A stretch of 64,000 nt of DNA. Source: Flavobacterium phragmitis. GTDB taxonomy: Bacteria; Bacteroidota; Bacteroidia; Flavobacteriales; Flavobacteriaceae. Below the pieces are notes generated by a model. The model did not search any database. It was not told where the DNA came from and saw nothing but the letters and a program-made list of their open reading frames with translations. Below are positions 51,857 to 60,572 of the stretch, piece after piece. The stretch's first letter is position 1, and every line of letters begins with the position of its first letter. The position numbers and the translations under genes are program-made. The stretch lies in contig NZ_FOMH01000014.1 of the NCBI RefSeq assembly GCF_900112575.1, positions 92,263 through 156,262 on the forward strand, given 5' to 3'.

Positions 51857-52234
51857 ATGAGTAAACGAAACAAAATTATCTATTGGATTGCCACACTTTG
51901 GCTGGCTTTAGGAATGATATCGACAGGAATTGTGCAATTAATACAGCTAAAAGAAGAAACGGAAATGATGAATCATTTAGGTTATCCGCTTTATTTTCTA
52001 ACACTTTTGGGTGTTTGGAAACTTTTAGGTGTGATTGCGATATTAATTCCGAAATTTGGTTTACTGAAAGAATGGGCTTATGCGGGCTTTTTCTTTGCCA
52101 TGTCCGGAGCTGTAGTTTCTCATTTGGCTGTTGGTGACGGCACTAAAGAGCTTTTTGGTCCGGTATTATTGATTGTTTTGACCATTGTTTCCTGGTATTA
52201 TAGACCAGAGAACAGAAAATGTTCTGCAAACTAA
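51857..52234 (+). CDS. DoxX-like membrane protein
   Basis: The 125-residue protein has four hydrophobic helices. It includes YWIATLWLALGMISTGIVQL and LGYPLYFLTLLGVWKLLGVI, matching the DoxX-like family often encoded with ArsR and SRPBCC genes. Redox or stress-related membrane roles are suggested for the family, but none is established here. The operon continues into the DUF4256 gene after 13 bp. Confidence 0.85.
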   Translation: MSKRNKIIYWIATLWLALGMISTGIVQLIQLKEETEMMNHLGYPLYFLTLLGVWKLLGVIAILIPKFGLLKEWAYAGFFFAMSGAVVSHLAVGDGTKELFGPVLLIVLTIVSWYYRPENRKCSAN

Positions 52235-52247
52235 AAACTTTAATGTG

Positions 52248-52805
52248 ATGAAAAAAGAATTAACACTCAACGAACAAGAAGAGCTTTTAACTACGCTGGA
52301 AAAACGCTTTGAAAAAAATATAAACAGGCATAAAAACTTGAAATGGTCGTCTATTGAAGCCAAATTAAAAGCCAATCCCAGTAAATTATGGTCTTTAGAT
52401 GAAATGGAAAGAACAGAGGGCGAGCCTGATGTTATTGGTTTTGATGAAAAAACAAAAGAATATCTTTTTGTTGATTGTTCGCCTGAAAGCCCAAAAGGTC
52501 GAAGAAGTGTTTGTTACGATCATGAAGCGCTTGAAAAAAGAAAAGAACATAAACCCGCAAACAGCGCAATTAACATGGCGGAAGAAATGGGAATTGAAAT
52601 TTTGAATGAAGAACAATACAAAGAACTTCAAAAGCTTGGGAAATTTGATACTAAAACATCCAGCTGGATTCTAACTCCAGCAGAAATTAGAAAATTAGGT
52701 GGAGCTATTTTTTCTGATTTTAGATATAATACCGTTTTTGTTTATCATAACGGTGCAGAATCGTATTATGCGGCACGAGGATTTCGTGGTTTATTGAGAG
52801 TTTAG
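52248..52805 (+). CDS. DUF4256 protein
   Basis: I choose ATG 52248 (185 residues, MKKELTLNEQEELLTTLEKR). The in-frame ATG at 52185 would overlap the DoxX-like gene by 50 bp. The sequence includes NPSKLWSLDEMERTEGEPDV, FVDCSPESPKGRRSVCYD and YNTVFVYHNGAESYYAARGF, typical of DUF4256, which often travels with ArsR-SRPBCC-DoxX sets. Function unknown. A terminator follows at 52810. Confidence 0.85.
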   Translation: MKKELTLNEQEELLTTLEKRFEKNINRHKNLKWSSIEAKLKANPSKLWSLDEMERTEGEPDVIGFDEKTKEYLFVDCSPESPKGRRSVCYDHEALEKRKEHKPANSAINMAEEMGIEILNEEQYKELQKLGKFDTKTSSWILTPAEIRKLGGAIFSDFRYNTVFVYHNGAESYYAARGFRGLLRV

Positions 52806-52809
52806 AACT

Positions 52810-52836
52810 AAGGAGGCTGTTAAAAAAACAGCCTTT
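52810..52836 (+). terminator. Terminator of the arsR operon
   Basis: AAGGAGGCTGTT pairs with AACAGCCTTTT around a run of A's, five bp past the stop. Confidence 0.75.
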
Positions 52837-53260
52837 TACTATATATATTTAAAATTATAAAAAAGAAAGATAATATAAAGAAGCTTTTAAATATGTCGCT
52901 TCACTGGAGCTTTGAAATTTAATTTTCAACATAAAAAGAGCCGTTAGGCTCGAACTATTTTGTAGGGCCGGATTTTATCCGGTTTAGATAAAACATCCTC
53001 AACACAAAGAGCCGTAGGTTCGATTCATATTTCGCAAAGAAATGACCCCTTCCTATGGAACTCATTCGATCATTGTGAACTTTTTTCAACGGATTAAAAT
53101 CCGTTGCTACAATTTTTTTTCATTCCTACGGAATTTATTTGAATGCCATCAATTTATTTCAAAGAATAATCTCAATTAGGATAGCTATCTGAATTATAGG
53201 ATATGGTTTCCAAAGAACCTCAGGGTGAAATATAATTAATCGATTCTTTTTTCAAAATAA
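52837..53260. repeat. Gene-free stretch with GAGCCGTTAGGCTC and AACGGATTAAAATCCGTT repeat units
   Basis: Short palindromic pieces follow one another: GAGCCGTTAGGCTC near 52938, CCGGATTTTATCCGG near 52968, GAGCCGTAGGTTC near 53009, AACGGATTAAAATCCGTT near 53088 and CATTCCTACGGAATT near 53121. They look like fragments of dispersed flavobacterial intergenic repeats. No ORF is supported, and no promoter is clear. Confidence 0.65.
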
Positions 53261-53611
53261 TTATTCTCTCAGGATCTTTTCCATTTTCTTTCCTTTCGCC
53301 AATTCATCTACTAATTTATCCATATAACGGATTTTCCTCATCAAGGGATCTTCGATTTCTTCAATACGATAACCACAAATCATTCCCGTAATTTTTGAGG
53401 CGTTAGGATTTAGTTTTGGAGCTTCATCAAAAAATGTTTGCAAATCTGATTTCTTTTCAATTTGATCTTTAAATTGGGATTCGCTATACCCTGTTAACCA
53501 TAAAATTACGGTATCTACTTCTTCTTTGGTTCTACCCTTTTTTTCTGCCTTTTGAATGTACATGGGGTAAACACTGGCAAATAGTATTTTGTATACTCTG
53601 TCGTTTTTCAT
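53261..53611 (-). CDS. DUF2200 protein
   Basis: The 116-residue soluble protein starts MKNDRVYKILFASVYPMYIQ and contains KKGRTKEEVDTVILWLTGY and KITGMICGYRIEEIEDPLMR, the DUF2200 phrases. Its size is that of the family. No role has been established. It comes 22 bp after the lipoprotein gene stop (53634) in the - direction, so they may be co-transcribed. Confidence 0.88.
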   Translation of the reverse strand: MKNDRVYKILFASVYPMYIQKAEKKGRTKEEVDTVILWLTGYSESQFKDQIEKKSDLQTFFDEAPKLNPNASKITGMICGYRIEEIEDPLMRKIRYMDKLVDELAKGKKMEKILRE

Positions 53612-53633
53612 TCTGGTTCTTTTAAGGTTTTAA

Positions 53634-54386
53634 TTAGTTCTCATAACCATATTCTTCGAGAGGATCATAGTTAACAAATCGAATCATTTCGTCACTTGAG
53701 CCGGAATAAGTTTCAGATCGAAGCTTTCTTTCTTTATTTTTTTCAATCAAATAAATTGCAATTTTCCCATCCATAAAATCGACTCTGGCAAATTCAACTA
53801 AATGATCTTTTCTAAGCTTTAAAAATGTTGTGCTTGAACCTGCGTAAACACTTAAAGCATCAATGCAATCCAGCTTTTTATTGTATTGAAGATTAGGATA
53901 CAAATCAGAATTCTTTATTTCTATAAATTTATGCTCTTTATTTGAAAAAATAAACAATTTTCTAATATCATTAGCACCTCTGCCAGCAGTTGAATAATGA
54001 ATGGTAAAATCATTGAATCCGTCGTTATTGAAGTCTTCAATTTCTGTAATCAAAGGGATATCACTTTCTTTTGGTAAAGAATAGTTTTGAATATTCTTCC
54101 ATTTACCGTTTAGTTTTAGAAAAAGCTTAAAAGAAACATTGGTATTATTATCAATTGTAGTTTGAGTAATTTCAATTTTATATTTTCCCTTTTGAGCAAT
54201 TCTAGTACTGTCTGTAAAAGTTTCAGTTTCTGTAAAATTCTCTTCTGCTTTGATTATTTTATGTTCAACCTTGTTCTTTATTTCTTTCTGGTTCATAACT
54301 ACTTCTGAAGAAGTTTTATTATACTCAGCTGATTTATTACAATTGGCAAGTAAAACAAAAATTATCAATAATGGAATATTTCTCAT
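53634..54386 (-). CDS. Lipoprotein with an FG-GAP-like EF-type repeat
   Basis: The 250-residue product has a lipoprotein signal (MRNIPLLIIFVLLANC, Cys16). The mature part contains IEDFNNDGFNDFTIHY at about residue 117, a calcium-binding D-x-N-x-D-G type loop found in FG-GAP or XAC2610-like surface proteins. The C-terminal part is beta-rich, with YSGSSDEMIRFVNYD. Probably periplasmic or surface-exposed; function unknown. Confidence 0.7.
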   Translation of the reverse strand: MRNIPLLIIFVLLANCNKSAEYNKTSSEVVMNQKEIKNKVEHKIIKAEENFTETETFTDSTRIAQKGKYKIEITQTTIDNNTNVSFKLFLKLNGKWKNIQNYSLPKESDIPLITEIEDFNNDGFNDFTIHYSTAGRGANDIRKLFIFSNKEHKFIEIKNSDLYPNLQYNKKLDCIDALSVYAGSSTTFLKLRKDHLVEFARVDFMDGKIAIYLIEKNKERKLRSETYSGSSDEMIRFVNYDPLEEYGYEN

Positions 54387-54498
54387 TTTAGACTCATTTG
54401 AGCTTAAAATTATAAAATTATTTAAATAGACGGCAGAATATAAAATACGATAGTACAGAAAAATAATTTACCTTAGATATTAAATAAAAAAAGAAAAC

Positions 54499-54903
54499 AT
54501 GGAAGATTATAATTCATCAGACAAAATACCAAAAGTAACGGGACTTGGCGGTATTTTCTTTTTTATGGATAATCCAAAAGAAACAAAAGACTGGTACGCC
54601 AAAAATTTAGGATTGGAAATTAACGATTGGGGATCGTCAAGTTTTGAGTCTAGAAATATTGATAATCCAGAACAAATTGAATCAACGCAATGGTGTCCTT
54701 TTAAGAAAGGAGACGAATATTTTTCACCATCCAAAAAAGAGTTTATGGTGAATTATCGTGTTCAGAATATTGAAGGTCTTTTAGAAAAACTGAAAGCCAA
54801 CGGAGTTACTATTCTGGATGATATTGAAACTTATGATTACGGAAAATTTGTTCATATCATGGATACCGAAGGCAATAAAATTGAACTTTGGGAACCGATT
54901 TAA
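54499..54903 (+). CDS. VOC-superfamily (glyoxalase-like) protein
   Basis: The 134-residue protein opens its first module with GLGGIFFFMDNPKETKDWYA and KNLGLEINDWG. The second module ends FVHIMDTEGNKIELWEP, where the final Glu is a usual metal ligand. The substrate is unknown. It is a single gene; the next gene starts 55 bp later. Confidence 0.88.
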   Translation: MEDYNSSDKIPKVTGLGGIFFFMDNPKETKDWYAKNLGLEINDWGSSSFESRNIDNPEQIESTQWCPFKKGDEYFSPSKKEFMVNYRVQNIEGLLEKLKANGVTILDDIETYDYGKFVHIMDTEGNKIELWEPI

Positions 54904-54958
54904 TTATAAATTGTAAATTATTAATTATAAAAGAAATGCTTGATATTTAAGAAAGAAT

Positions 54959-55483
54959 ATGTTTAACACTTTAGTTAAAATAAATTGCCATTCTAGAAGC
55001 AAATTTTTAAAGCAAATTGCGGGTAATTTATTAGAGAAATTTTACTGCTGTGAGATTAATTGTGCCGAGATGGATAAAAGTGTCTTGTTTGCGCATCACG
55101 GTCGCGGTTGTACAATTGTAGCTTCAAAAATTTGTGAAAATGTGGTTATCTTTCAAAATGTTTCTATTGGAGCCAATTTGAAATACAACAAAATTACTGA
55201 CGAGTGGGAAAATGTCGGGAATCCGATTATTGCAAGGAATGTTATTATTGCTGATGGTGCTAAGATTTTAGGTCCAATTGTAATTGGAGAAAATTCAGTT
55301 ATTGGTGCCGGATCAATTATAACCAAAAATATTCCTGCAAATAGTATCGCTTATGGCGTAAATAAATTCAAACCAAAAGATAAAAATTATGATTTCATCT
55401 TTAATGCAAATATGATTGATCCGCAGAAAATTATTGAAGTAAATAAAAAGTTAGTCTCGGAATTTAATGCACGAAATAATTAA
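54959..55483 (+). CDS. Left-handed beta-helix acyltransferase, serine acetyltransferase-like
   Basis: The 174-residue protein has hexapeptide repeats (GRGCTIVASKICENVVIFQNVSIG in pieces, then IIARNVIIADGAKILGPIVI, GENSVIGAGSIITKN). The His of LFAHHGRG is at the place of the catalytic His of CysE. At 174 residues it lacks most of the N-terminal helical domain of CysE, as do several cell-surface sugar acetyltransferases. The acceptor substrate is uncertain. It is ended by a terminator at 55487. Confidence 0.8.
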   Translation: MFNTLVKINCHSRSKFLKQIAGNLLEKFYCCEINCAEMDKSVLFAHHGRGCTIVASKICENVVIFQNVSIGANLKYNKITDEWENVGNPIIARNVIIADGAKILGPIVIGENSVIGAGSIITKNIPANSIAYGVNKFKPKDKNYDFIFNANMIDPQKIIEVNKKLVSEFNARNN

Positions 55484-55486
55484 AAC

Positions 55487-55519
55487 AAAAAAACTCCATT
55501 ACTTCTAATGGAGTTTTTT
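55487..55519. terminator. Bidirectional terminator
   Basis: AAAAAACTCCATTA pairs with TAATGGAGTTTTTT around a four-base loop, between convergent genes. Confidence 0.85.
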
Positions 55520-55535
55520 GCGTATGGAAAATTAG

Positions 55536-56300
55536 TTAATTCCAGATTTCATTCATTTCTGTCAAAATAATCGGTTTGCCTTCTGTTACCACAATTGTAT
55601 GTTCGTGTTGTGCCATAAAACCGCCTTTATTTCCAACCATTGTCCAGCCATCTTTCATTGTTTCTGCATAAGTAGAAGTTGTAGAAATAAACGTTTCAAT
55701 TGCTACAACCGAATTCTTTTTAAATCTTGTTACATTAAAACGGTCTCTGTAATTGGCAATTTCGTGTGGTGCTTCATGAAGACTTCTCCCTACTCCATGC
55801 CCGGTTAGATTTTTGATCACTTTATAACCTTTTTTCTTCGCTTCAGTTTCAATTAAAAAACCTATATCAGAAATACGAATACCGCCTTTTATGTTATGAA
55901 TCGCTTTATGAAGAATTTGTTTGGAAGCTTCAATCAGTTTTTGATGTTCGTTTACATCTTCTCCAATCACGAAAGAGCCTCCGTTATCTGACCAAAAACC
56001 GTCTAATTCTGCAGAAACATCAATATTGATTAAATCTCCTTCCTGCAGAATTCTTTTATCAGAAGGAATTCCGTGGCAAAATTCATTATCGACACTGATA
56101 CAAGTCCAGCCCGGAAAACCATAAGTTTCATAAGGCGCAGATTTAGCTCCAAAACTTTTTAATAACTGTCCGCCGTATTCGTCTAATTCTTTGGTTGATA
56201 TACCAGCTTTGGCAAACTTTCTCATTTCTTTTAAAGTAAACGCAACAGCCTCACTGGCTTTTTTCATTCCGGCTAATTCTGCTTCTGTTGTAATAGACAT
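55536..56300 (-). CDS. map: Type I methionine aminopeptidase
   Basis: The 254-residue protein is a pita-bread metalloenzyme that removes the initiator Met. Dimetal ligands are visible: Asp pair in INIDVSAELDGFWSDNGGSF, His in TGHGVGRSLHEAPH, Glu in VVAIETFIST and Glu near the end in QHEHTIVV. CISVDNEFCHGIP is the substrate-loop motif. It is a single gene. Some Bacteroidota carry a second copy next to ribosomal genes; this one stands alone. Confidence 0.93.
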   Translation of the reverse strand: MSITTEAELAGMKKASEAVAFTLKEMRKFAKAGISTKELDEYGGQLLKSFGAKSAPYETYGFPGWTCISVDNEFCHGIPSDKRILQEGDLINIDVSAELDGFWSDNGGSFVIGEDVNEHQKLIEASKQILHKAIHNIKGGIRISDIGFLIETEAKKKGYKVIKNLTGHGVGRSLHEAPHEIANYRDRFNVTRFKKNSVVAIETFISTTSTYAETMKDGWTMVGNKGGFMAQHEHTIVVTEGKPIILTEMNEIWN

Positions 56301-56699
56301 GCTTTTTGTTTTAGAAATTTTCAGGCTACTAATTTACTGCTTTAAATTTTATTAACCTGTTGCGCTTAGTTATTTTTAAACACATAGAAACATAGTTATT
56401 TAACCATTTGCAGAAGTTATTTTTTTCAATTCATTAGATCAACTTAGATATAAATCTGTCTAAATCAGCTTCAATCTGTGTAAATCTGTGTGAAAAATTT
56501 ATAGACAAAAGTATTTCACGCAGATTTTAAAAGATTTTAGCAGATCAAATTAGATTTTAATTCTTGAATGAAGCTATTCTATTTGTTTGAAAAACTATAT
56601 TTTTACTAATCATAACTTAATTCTGAAAACGATTGGTTTTAAAATAAAAACTCCAAAATCTACTTGACTTTGGAGTTTTTGTAATGTTTTAAAAATCTT
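56301..56699. repeat. Gene-free spacer with repeat arms and a terminator
   Basis: One arm of the AAACACATAGAAACATAG family lies at 56378-56396. AAATCTGTGTGAAA near 56483 faces TTTCACGCAGATTTT near 56514, a fold-back. The stem at 56646-56680 (AAAAACTCCAAA / TTTGGAGTTTTT) is a good terminator for the SDR gene that ends at 56700 on the - strand. No ORF is supported. Confidence 0.65.
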
Positions 56700-57437
56700 T
56701 TACCACGGACTTTCTTCACTTTCGTCTTCAATATCATTGCTGAAGAATTTTCCGGTTGGTCCGTTTTCATCTGTCAGAGTATGTTTAATAATAAAACTTG
56801 AAGCACTTTCTACACTTCCAGGTCCGCTGTGATGATTAAAATCTGTTGCGGTATAACCCGGATCAATTGCATTTACTTTGAAACCTAAATCTTTTAATTC
56901 ATAAGCCAAAGTCACTGTGAAGGCATTTAAAGCTGTTTTAGAAGAAACATATGAAACCGCTTTAATTGCATAATATTTCCATGCAGGATCGCTGTGCAAC
57001 GTTAACGAACCAAGACCAGACGTAATATTGCTTATTCTTGGATTTTTAGATTTTTTAAGCAATTCCAAAAATGTCTGTGTAACTCTGATGACCCCAAAAA
57101 AGTTTGTGTCAAATACGTTTTGAATATTTTCAACTGGAGTTGTCGAAGAATCTTGTGGTACATCTCCCAGAATTCCGGCGTTGTTAATTAAAATATCCAG
57201 TTTTCCATGCTCGTTTTCTATAAGATTTTTAGCTTCTAAAACGCTTTGAGCATTTGTAACGTCGATTTGAATTGCTTTTATGTTTTGAAATCCGTTTTGG
57301 GTAAGTTCTTTTACCACTTCTTCTCCTTTTTGAAGATCACGGCTTCCTAAATAAACAAATAATCCTTTTTCTGAAAGCTGTTTTGCCGTTTCTAAACCTA
57401 TACTTCTATTTGCACCTGTAATTAATACTGAATCCAT
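56700..57437 (-). CDS. SDR-family NAD(P)-dependent oxidoreductase
   Basis: This 245-residue classical short-chain dehydrogenase has the cofactor motif VLITGANRSIGLETAKQL at 4-21 and NNAGILG at about 90. The Tyr-Lys pair is in the region KYYAIKAVSYVSSKTALNAF, where the canonical YxxxK reads YVSSK, so catalytic Tyr and Lys are kept. A palindrome TTTGCCATATGGCAAA lies 56 bp upstream, and the same palindrome precedes the adjacent Crp-like gene. Substrate unknown. Confidence 0.88.
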   Translation of the reverse strand: MDSVLITGANRSIGLETAKQLSEKGLFVYLGSRDLQKGEEVVKELTQNGFQNIKAIQIDVTNAQSVLEAKNLIENEHGKLDILINNAGILGDVPQDSSTTPVENIQNVFDTNFFGVIRVTQTFLELLKKSKNPRISNITSGLGSLTLHSDPAWKYYAIKAVSYVSSKTALNAFTVTLAYELKDLGFKVNAIDPGYTATDFNHHSGPGSVESASSFIIKHTLTDENGPTGKFFSNDIEDESEESPW

Positions 57438-57463
57438 TTTTTATCTTTTTAAATTATTGATTA

Positions 57464-57508
57464 CAAAGTTGCATCGATAAAAAAGAAAAACATTTGCCAT
57501 ATGGCAAA
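57464..57508 (-). promoter_or_regulatory. Operator TTTGCCATATGGCAAA and -7-like box upstream of the SDR gene
   Basis: The 16-bp perfect palindrome is at 57493-57508. On the - strand, CAACTTTG (one mismatch to TAnnTTTG) lies at 57471-57464, 21 bp away. The ATG is at 57437. This is the same geometry as at 38816 and 58120. Confidence 0.7.
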
Positions 57509-57516
57509 AAACAACT

Positions 57517-58086
57517 TTAACGGATATTTTTTCGGATTCGGCTTAAAGAAGATTGTGTAATTCCCAAGTAAGAAGCCAAATAAGAAAGCGGAACACGATT
57601 GATGACATTTGGAAACATTTCCATAAAAGACAAATAACGTGTCGTGGCATCTTCTGAAACCAGTGGACTTCTTCGGGAAACTTTATCAATCAATGCTTTG
57701 TTAATGATTTTGTGAACGATTTTATCCCAGCCAATAATTGTATTTAAAAGTTCTTCCCAATCCTTTTTAGAAAAAACAATCATTTTACAATCGGTAACAG
57801 CTTCAACATAAGCCGAAGAACAGATACTGTTTTCAAAGCTTTCTAAATCAACAACCAGATTGTTTTCGTCTATAAAATATTTTGTAATTTCCTCGCCTTT
57901 GTTGTTGTAATAACAGACTCTCATGACACCGTCGATAATAAAACCAACTTCTACAGACACTTTTCCAGCTTCAGAAAAATAGTTTTCTTTTTTAATTTCT
58001 CTTTCTTGGGCTTTGCTTAAAATCAGATCAATTTGTTGCTGATTTAAACTCCCAAATTTCAATATGTATGCTACTAATTCTTTCAT
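57517..58086 (-). CDS. Crp/Fnr-family transcriptional regulator
   Basis: The 189-residue protein has a cNMP-binding-like domain (FSEAGKVSVEVGFIIDGVMR, GEEITKYFIDENN) and a C-terminal helix-turn-helix (SYLASYLGITQSSLSRIRKN). It is a paralogue-type of the regulator at 38227. No Fnr-type cysteines are present. An exact copy of the palindrome found before the SDR gene lies 34 bp upstream of its own start, suggesting autoregulation and control of the SDR gene. Confidence 0.88.
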   Translation of the reverse strand: MKELVAYILKFGSLNQQQIDLILSKAQEREIKKENYFSEAGKVSVEVGFIIDGVMRVCYYNNKGEEITKYFIDENNLVVDLESFENSICSSAYVEAVTDCKMIVFSKKDWEELLNTIIGWDKIVHKIINKALIDKVSRRSPLVSEDATTRYLSFMEMFPNVINRVPLSYLASYLGITQSSLSRIRKNIR

Positions 58087-58090
58087 GCAC

Positions 58091-58135
58091 GAAAGTTAGG
58101 GATAAGTTTTTAATGAAAATTTGCCATATGGCAAA
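58091..58135 (-). promoter_or_regulatory. Operator TTTGCCATATGGCAAA upstream of the Crp-like gene
   Basis: The palindrome is at 58120-58135. On the - strand TAACTTTC (one mismatch to TAnnTTTG) lies at 58098-58091, 21 bp away and only 4 bp before the ATG at 58086. If this is the promoter, the mRNA would be leaderless or nearly so. Confidence 0.6.
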
Positions 58136-58138
58136 AAA

Positions 58139-58534
58139 TCACATTCCTGGCCAATATAGAAAATTAAATTTATGCCCGTCAGGATCGGCAAATGTAAAAG
58201 TATAGCCTTGTTCGTAATTTTCAGGCTCAGAAACTATCGTTCCGCCAGCTTTTTGAACTATTTCAACCCATTGTTCTACTTCTTCCCTGCTTTGAGCAGA
58301 TAAAGAAAATATCACTTCATTCTCATTTAAGGCATTAGTCAATTTACCTTTTAAGGCATTTTCGAGTCTTTTGGCAATAAAGAAATTGATTATAAAATTA
58401 TTATCAGCAAAAGAAAAACTGACTAATTCATCTGTTTCTTTTCCGTTTTGTCTGAATCCTAAACCGGAATAAAAATTAATTGTTTTTTGTATGTTCTGTA
58501 CGGCAAGATTTGCCCATATCATTTTCGTTTTCAT
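58139..58534 (-). CDS. VOC-superfamily (glyoxalase-like) protein
   Basis: I choose ATG 58534 (131 residues, MKTKMIWANLAVQNIQKTI). The longer reading from 58579 adds 15 residues without a module. FYSGLGFRQNGKETDELVSF follows, and the end is YTFTFADPDGHKFNFLYW, the usual VOC close. The stop lies 3 bp from the palindrome at 58120-58135, so its transcript may read into the Crp-like gene on the same strand. Confidence 0.85.
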   Translation of the reverse strand: MKTKMIWANLAVQNIQKTINFYSGLGFRQNGKETDELVSFSFADNNFIINFFIAKRLENALKGKLTNALNENEVIFSLSAQSREEVEQWVEIVQKAGGTIVSEPENYEQGYTFTFADPDGHKFNFLYWPGM

Positions 58535-58655
58535 CTGTTTCGGTTTTAAATCAATAGATAGTCTGCTAAAGTTAAGCAATTTAGCTTTTAGTTGAGTTTT
58601 AAAGATATTTCTTATATTAGCTTAAACAGATTTAATGAAATCAATAGTATTTGAT

Positions 58656-59171
58656 ATGAAAAACATATTCATTTTACTGGTCCTATTTTTAAGCGTCACA
58701 GTTATTCATTCTCAGCAAAATAAAACTAAGAAAACAATCATAAAACCTGCTGTTTCGAATACAGCCTCAGCACAGAAAAAGCGAATTGAAGCTATTAAAA
58801 TCAAAGGTAACTTTTATGATGTTTATGAGGTATTCGAGAAAAAACTGATGTCTCAACAAACACCGCAAGATACCTTAATTTGGTACGATTTTACATTTAA
58901 GAATACAATGGGAAGTGCCTATTACAAAGAGTCGCAAAAGTATGCCACAATAAAAGGTAAAATTGCCAGAGAAGGATTCTACAAAGTAAAAAACGACACT
59001 TTAGTAGTCACGGTAAATTATTATGATCCGTATCACGGTGGCAGATTAATCGATTATTATGTTCCTGACAAAAAAGGATATTTACGCGAAGTAAAAAGCG
59101 AAATGAAAGGTATTGATACCGATACTGTTTCGGATCGATATATTAAAACAGAAAGAATGAAAGCTCCATAA
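58656..59171 (+). CDS. Secreted protein of unknown function
   Basis: I choose ATG 58656 (171 residues), which gives a clean signal peptide (MKNIFILLVLFLSVTVIHSQ); ATG 58635 would put seven residues before it. The mature part has a Lys-rich linker and then beta-rich text: DVYEVFEKKLMSQQTPQDTL, ATIKGKIAREGFYKVKNDTL. No family is recognised. It is the first of three genes in the same direction (58656, 59196, 60573). Confidence 0.65.
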   Translation: MKNIFILLVLFLSVTVIHSQQNKTKKTIIKPAVSNTASAQKKRIEAIKIKGNFYDVYEVFEKKLMSQQTPQDTLIWYDFTFKNTMGSAYYKESQKYATIKGKIAREGFYKVKNDTLVVTVNYYDPYHGGRLIDYYVPDKKGYLREVKSEMKGIDTDTVSDRYIKTERMKAP

Positions 59172-59195
59172 AAAACTAAAACCTTAAAAACCAAT

Positions 59196-60566
59196 ATGAA
59201 GAAAATATTTCAACTAACCTTCTTATTTCTAACATCATTAATATACGGACAAAAGACCACTTTTACCATTAAATATTCAGAACAGTTAGCAGTCTATCTT
59301 TTTATAGAAAGTCTTTCTGAACATTATCCTGAAAATGTTTTTAAAACAGAATTCCAAAAATCCAAATACAATACAGAACGTTACAATAAGATAATTTCGA
59401 AGTTTGACAAATTAATATTGGATTATAGTTTTCGATTTGAAGAATATCCTTACGGATCAAAAAAGAATATGCAAACGAATGATCTTTTGAAAAAGAATTT
59501 AATTGAAACCAATACTCTTAATGATTTTAAACTTCGTTCTGCAGGCTTTATTCCAATCCAAACTTTGAGTGATTTAGCTTCGTGCATTGCTGAATTTACA
59601 AGTGTTTACAATGATTTGATTTACAATCCGAATAAAGAAAAGTTTGAAAAACAATTGGGAGATATGATAAAATATTCGAACGATAATAACATCGTTGGTT
59701 ATTTTGAAACCGGACTTTTGTTTTATAATTCAAGCTGGGATAATGCGATTCCGTTTGTTTCGGCATTTTATCCTTTGCCCAATTCAAAAGGATTTACAGC
59801 TCAGGCTTTTTGCAACAATTTTATTAGTGCTGTACAAGTTGATTTGAATTCGAATAAGGATTTATTTAGTGTTATGATGCACGAAACGTATCATATTGTG
59901 TATGATGAGCAATCATTTGAAGTCAAAACAGAAATTGATACTTATTTTAAAGAAAACAAATCAATATGCAGTAATTACGCCTATCAGCTTATGAACGAAG
60001 TTTTGGCTACGGGACTAGGAAACGGATATGTCTATGAGAAACTCGATGGAAAATTAGATCCTGGAGATTGGTATAATAGAAAATATATCAATTTGATGGC
60101 AAAGAAGATTTATCTGCTAATGAAAGAATATATCGATCAGAAAAAAGCAATGGATAAAAACTTTATTGACACTTATATCAAACTTTATGAAGAAAATTTT
60201 CCAGAATGGATTGATGAACTCGATAACATAATGACTTATAGATATGTTCTTTCTGAAAATGAGACTGATTTAAGGGGAATTAATAAATTGTTTCGTTATC
60301 GCTCCAGGACAGAATTTGACTCTGAGATTACAGAAAACAGCATCAATAAAATGAAAGATACTCCTTTAACGAAAGTGGTAATCATTTCTAAAAATACTGC
60401 TGAAAAAGTTAAACTGCTGAAAAATAAATTCCCCGAATTAAAAGAATGGAAACCCAATGCAAACAAAGAATTTGCCAATAAATTTTTTCTAAATGATAAA
60501 AGCCAATTGATCATTATCAATCAAAAAGAATCTACACTTGAGGCTCTTTTTAAACTAATAAAATAA
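59196..60566 (+). CDS. Secreted putative zinc metallopeptidase-like protein
   Basis: The 456-residue protein has a signal peptide (MKKIFQLTFLFLTSLIYGQ). A candidate zincin motif HETYH lies at about residue 229 (SVMMHETYHIVYDE), with Glu as general base. Possible third ligands lie near ELMNEVLATGLG (about 270). The rest is helical, with PEWIDELDNIMTYRYVLSEN. I cannot match a named peptidase family. It is followed by a lipoprotein gene 6 bp later, so co-expression is likely. Confidence 0.65.
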   Translation: MKKIFQLTFLFLTSLIYGQKTTFTIKYSEQLAVYLFIESLSEHYPENVFKTEFQKSKYNTERYNKIISKFDKLILDYSFRFEEYPYGSKKNMQTNDLLKKNLIETNTLNDFKLRSAGFIPIQTLSDLASCIAEFTSVYNDLIYNPNKEKFEKQLGDMIKYSNDNNIVGYFETGLLFYNSSWDNAIPFVSAFYPLPNSKGFTAQAFCNNFISAVQVDLNSNKDLFSVMMHETYHIVYDEQSFEVKTEIDTYFKENKSICSNYAYQLMNEVLATGLGNGYVYEKLDGKLDPGDWYNRKYINLMAKKIYLLMKEYIDQKKAMDKNFIDTYIKLYEENFPEWIDELDNIMTYRYVLSENETDLRGINKLFRYRSRTEFDSEITENSINKMKDTPLTKVVIISKNTAEKVKLLKNKFPELKEWKPNANKEFANKFFLNDKSQLIIINQKESTLEALFKLIK

Positions 60567-60572
60567 TTGAAT

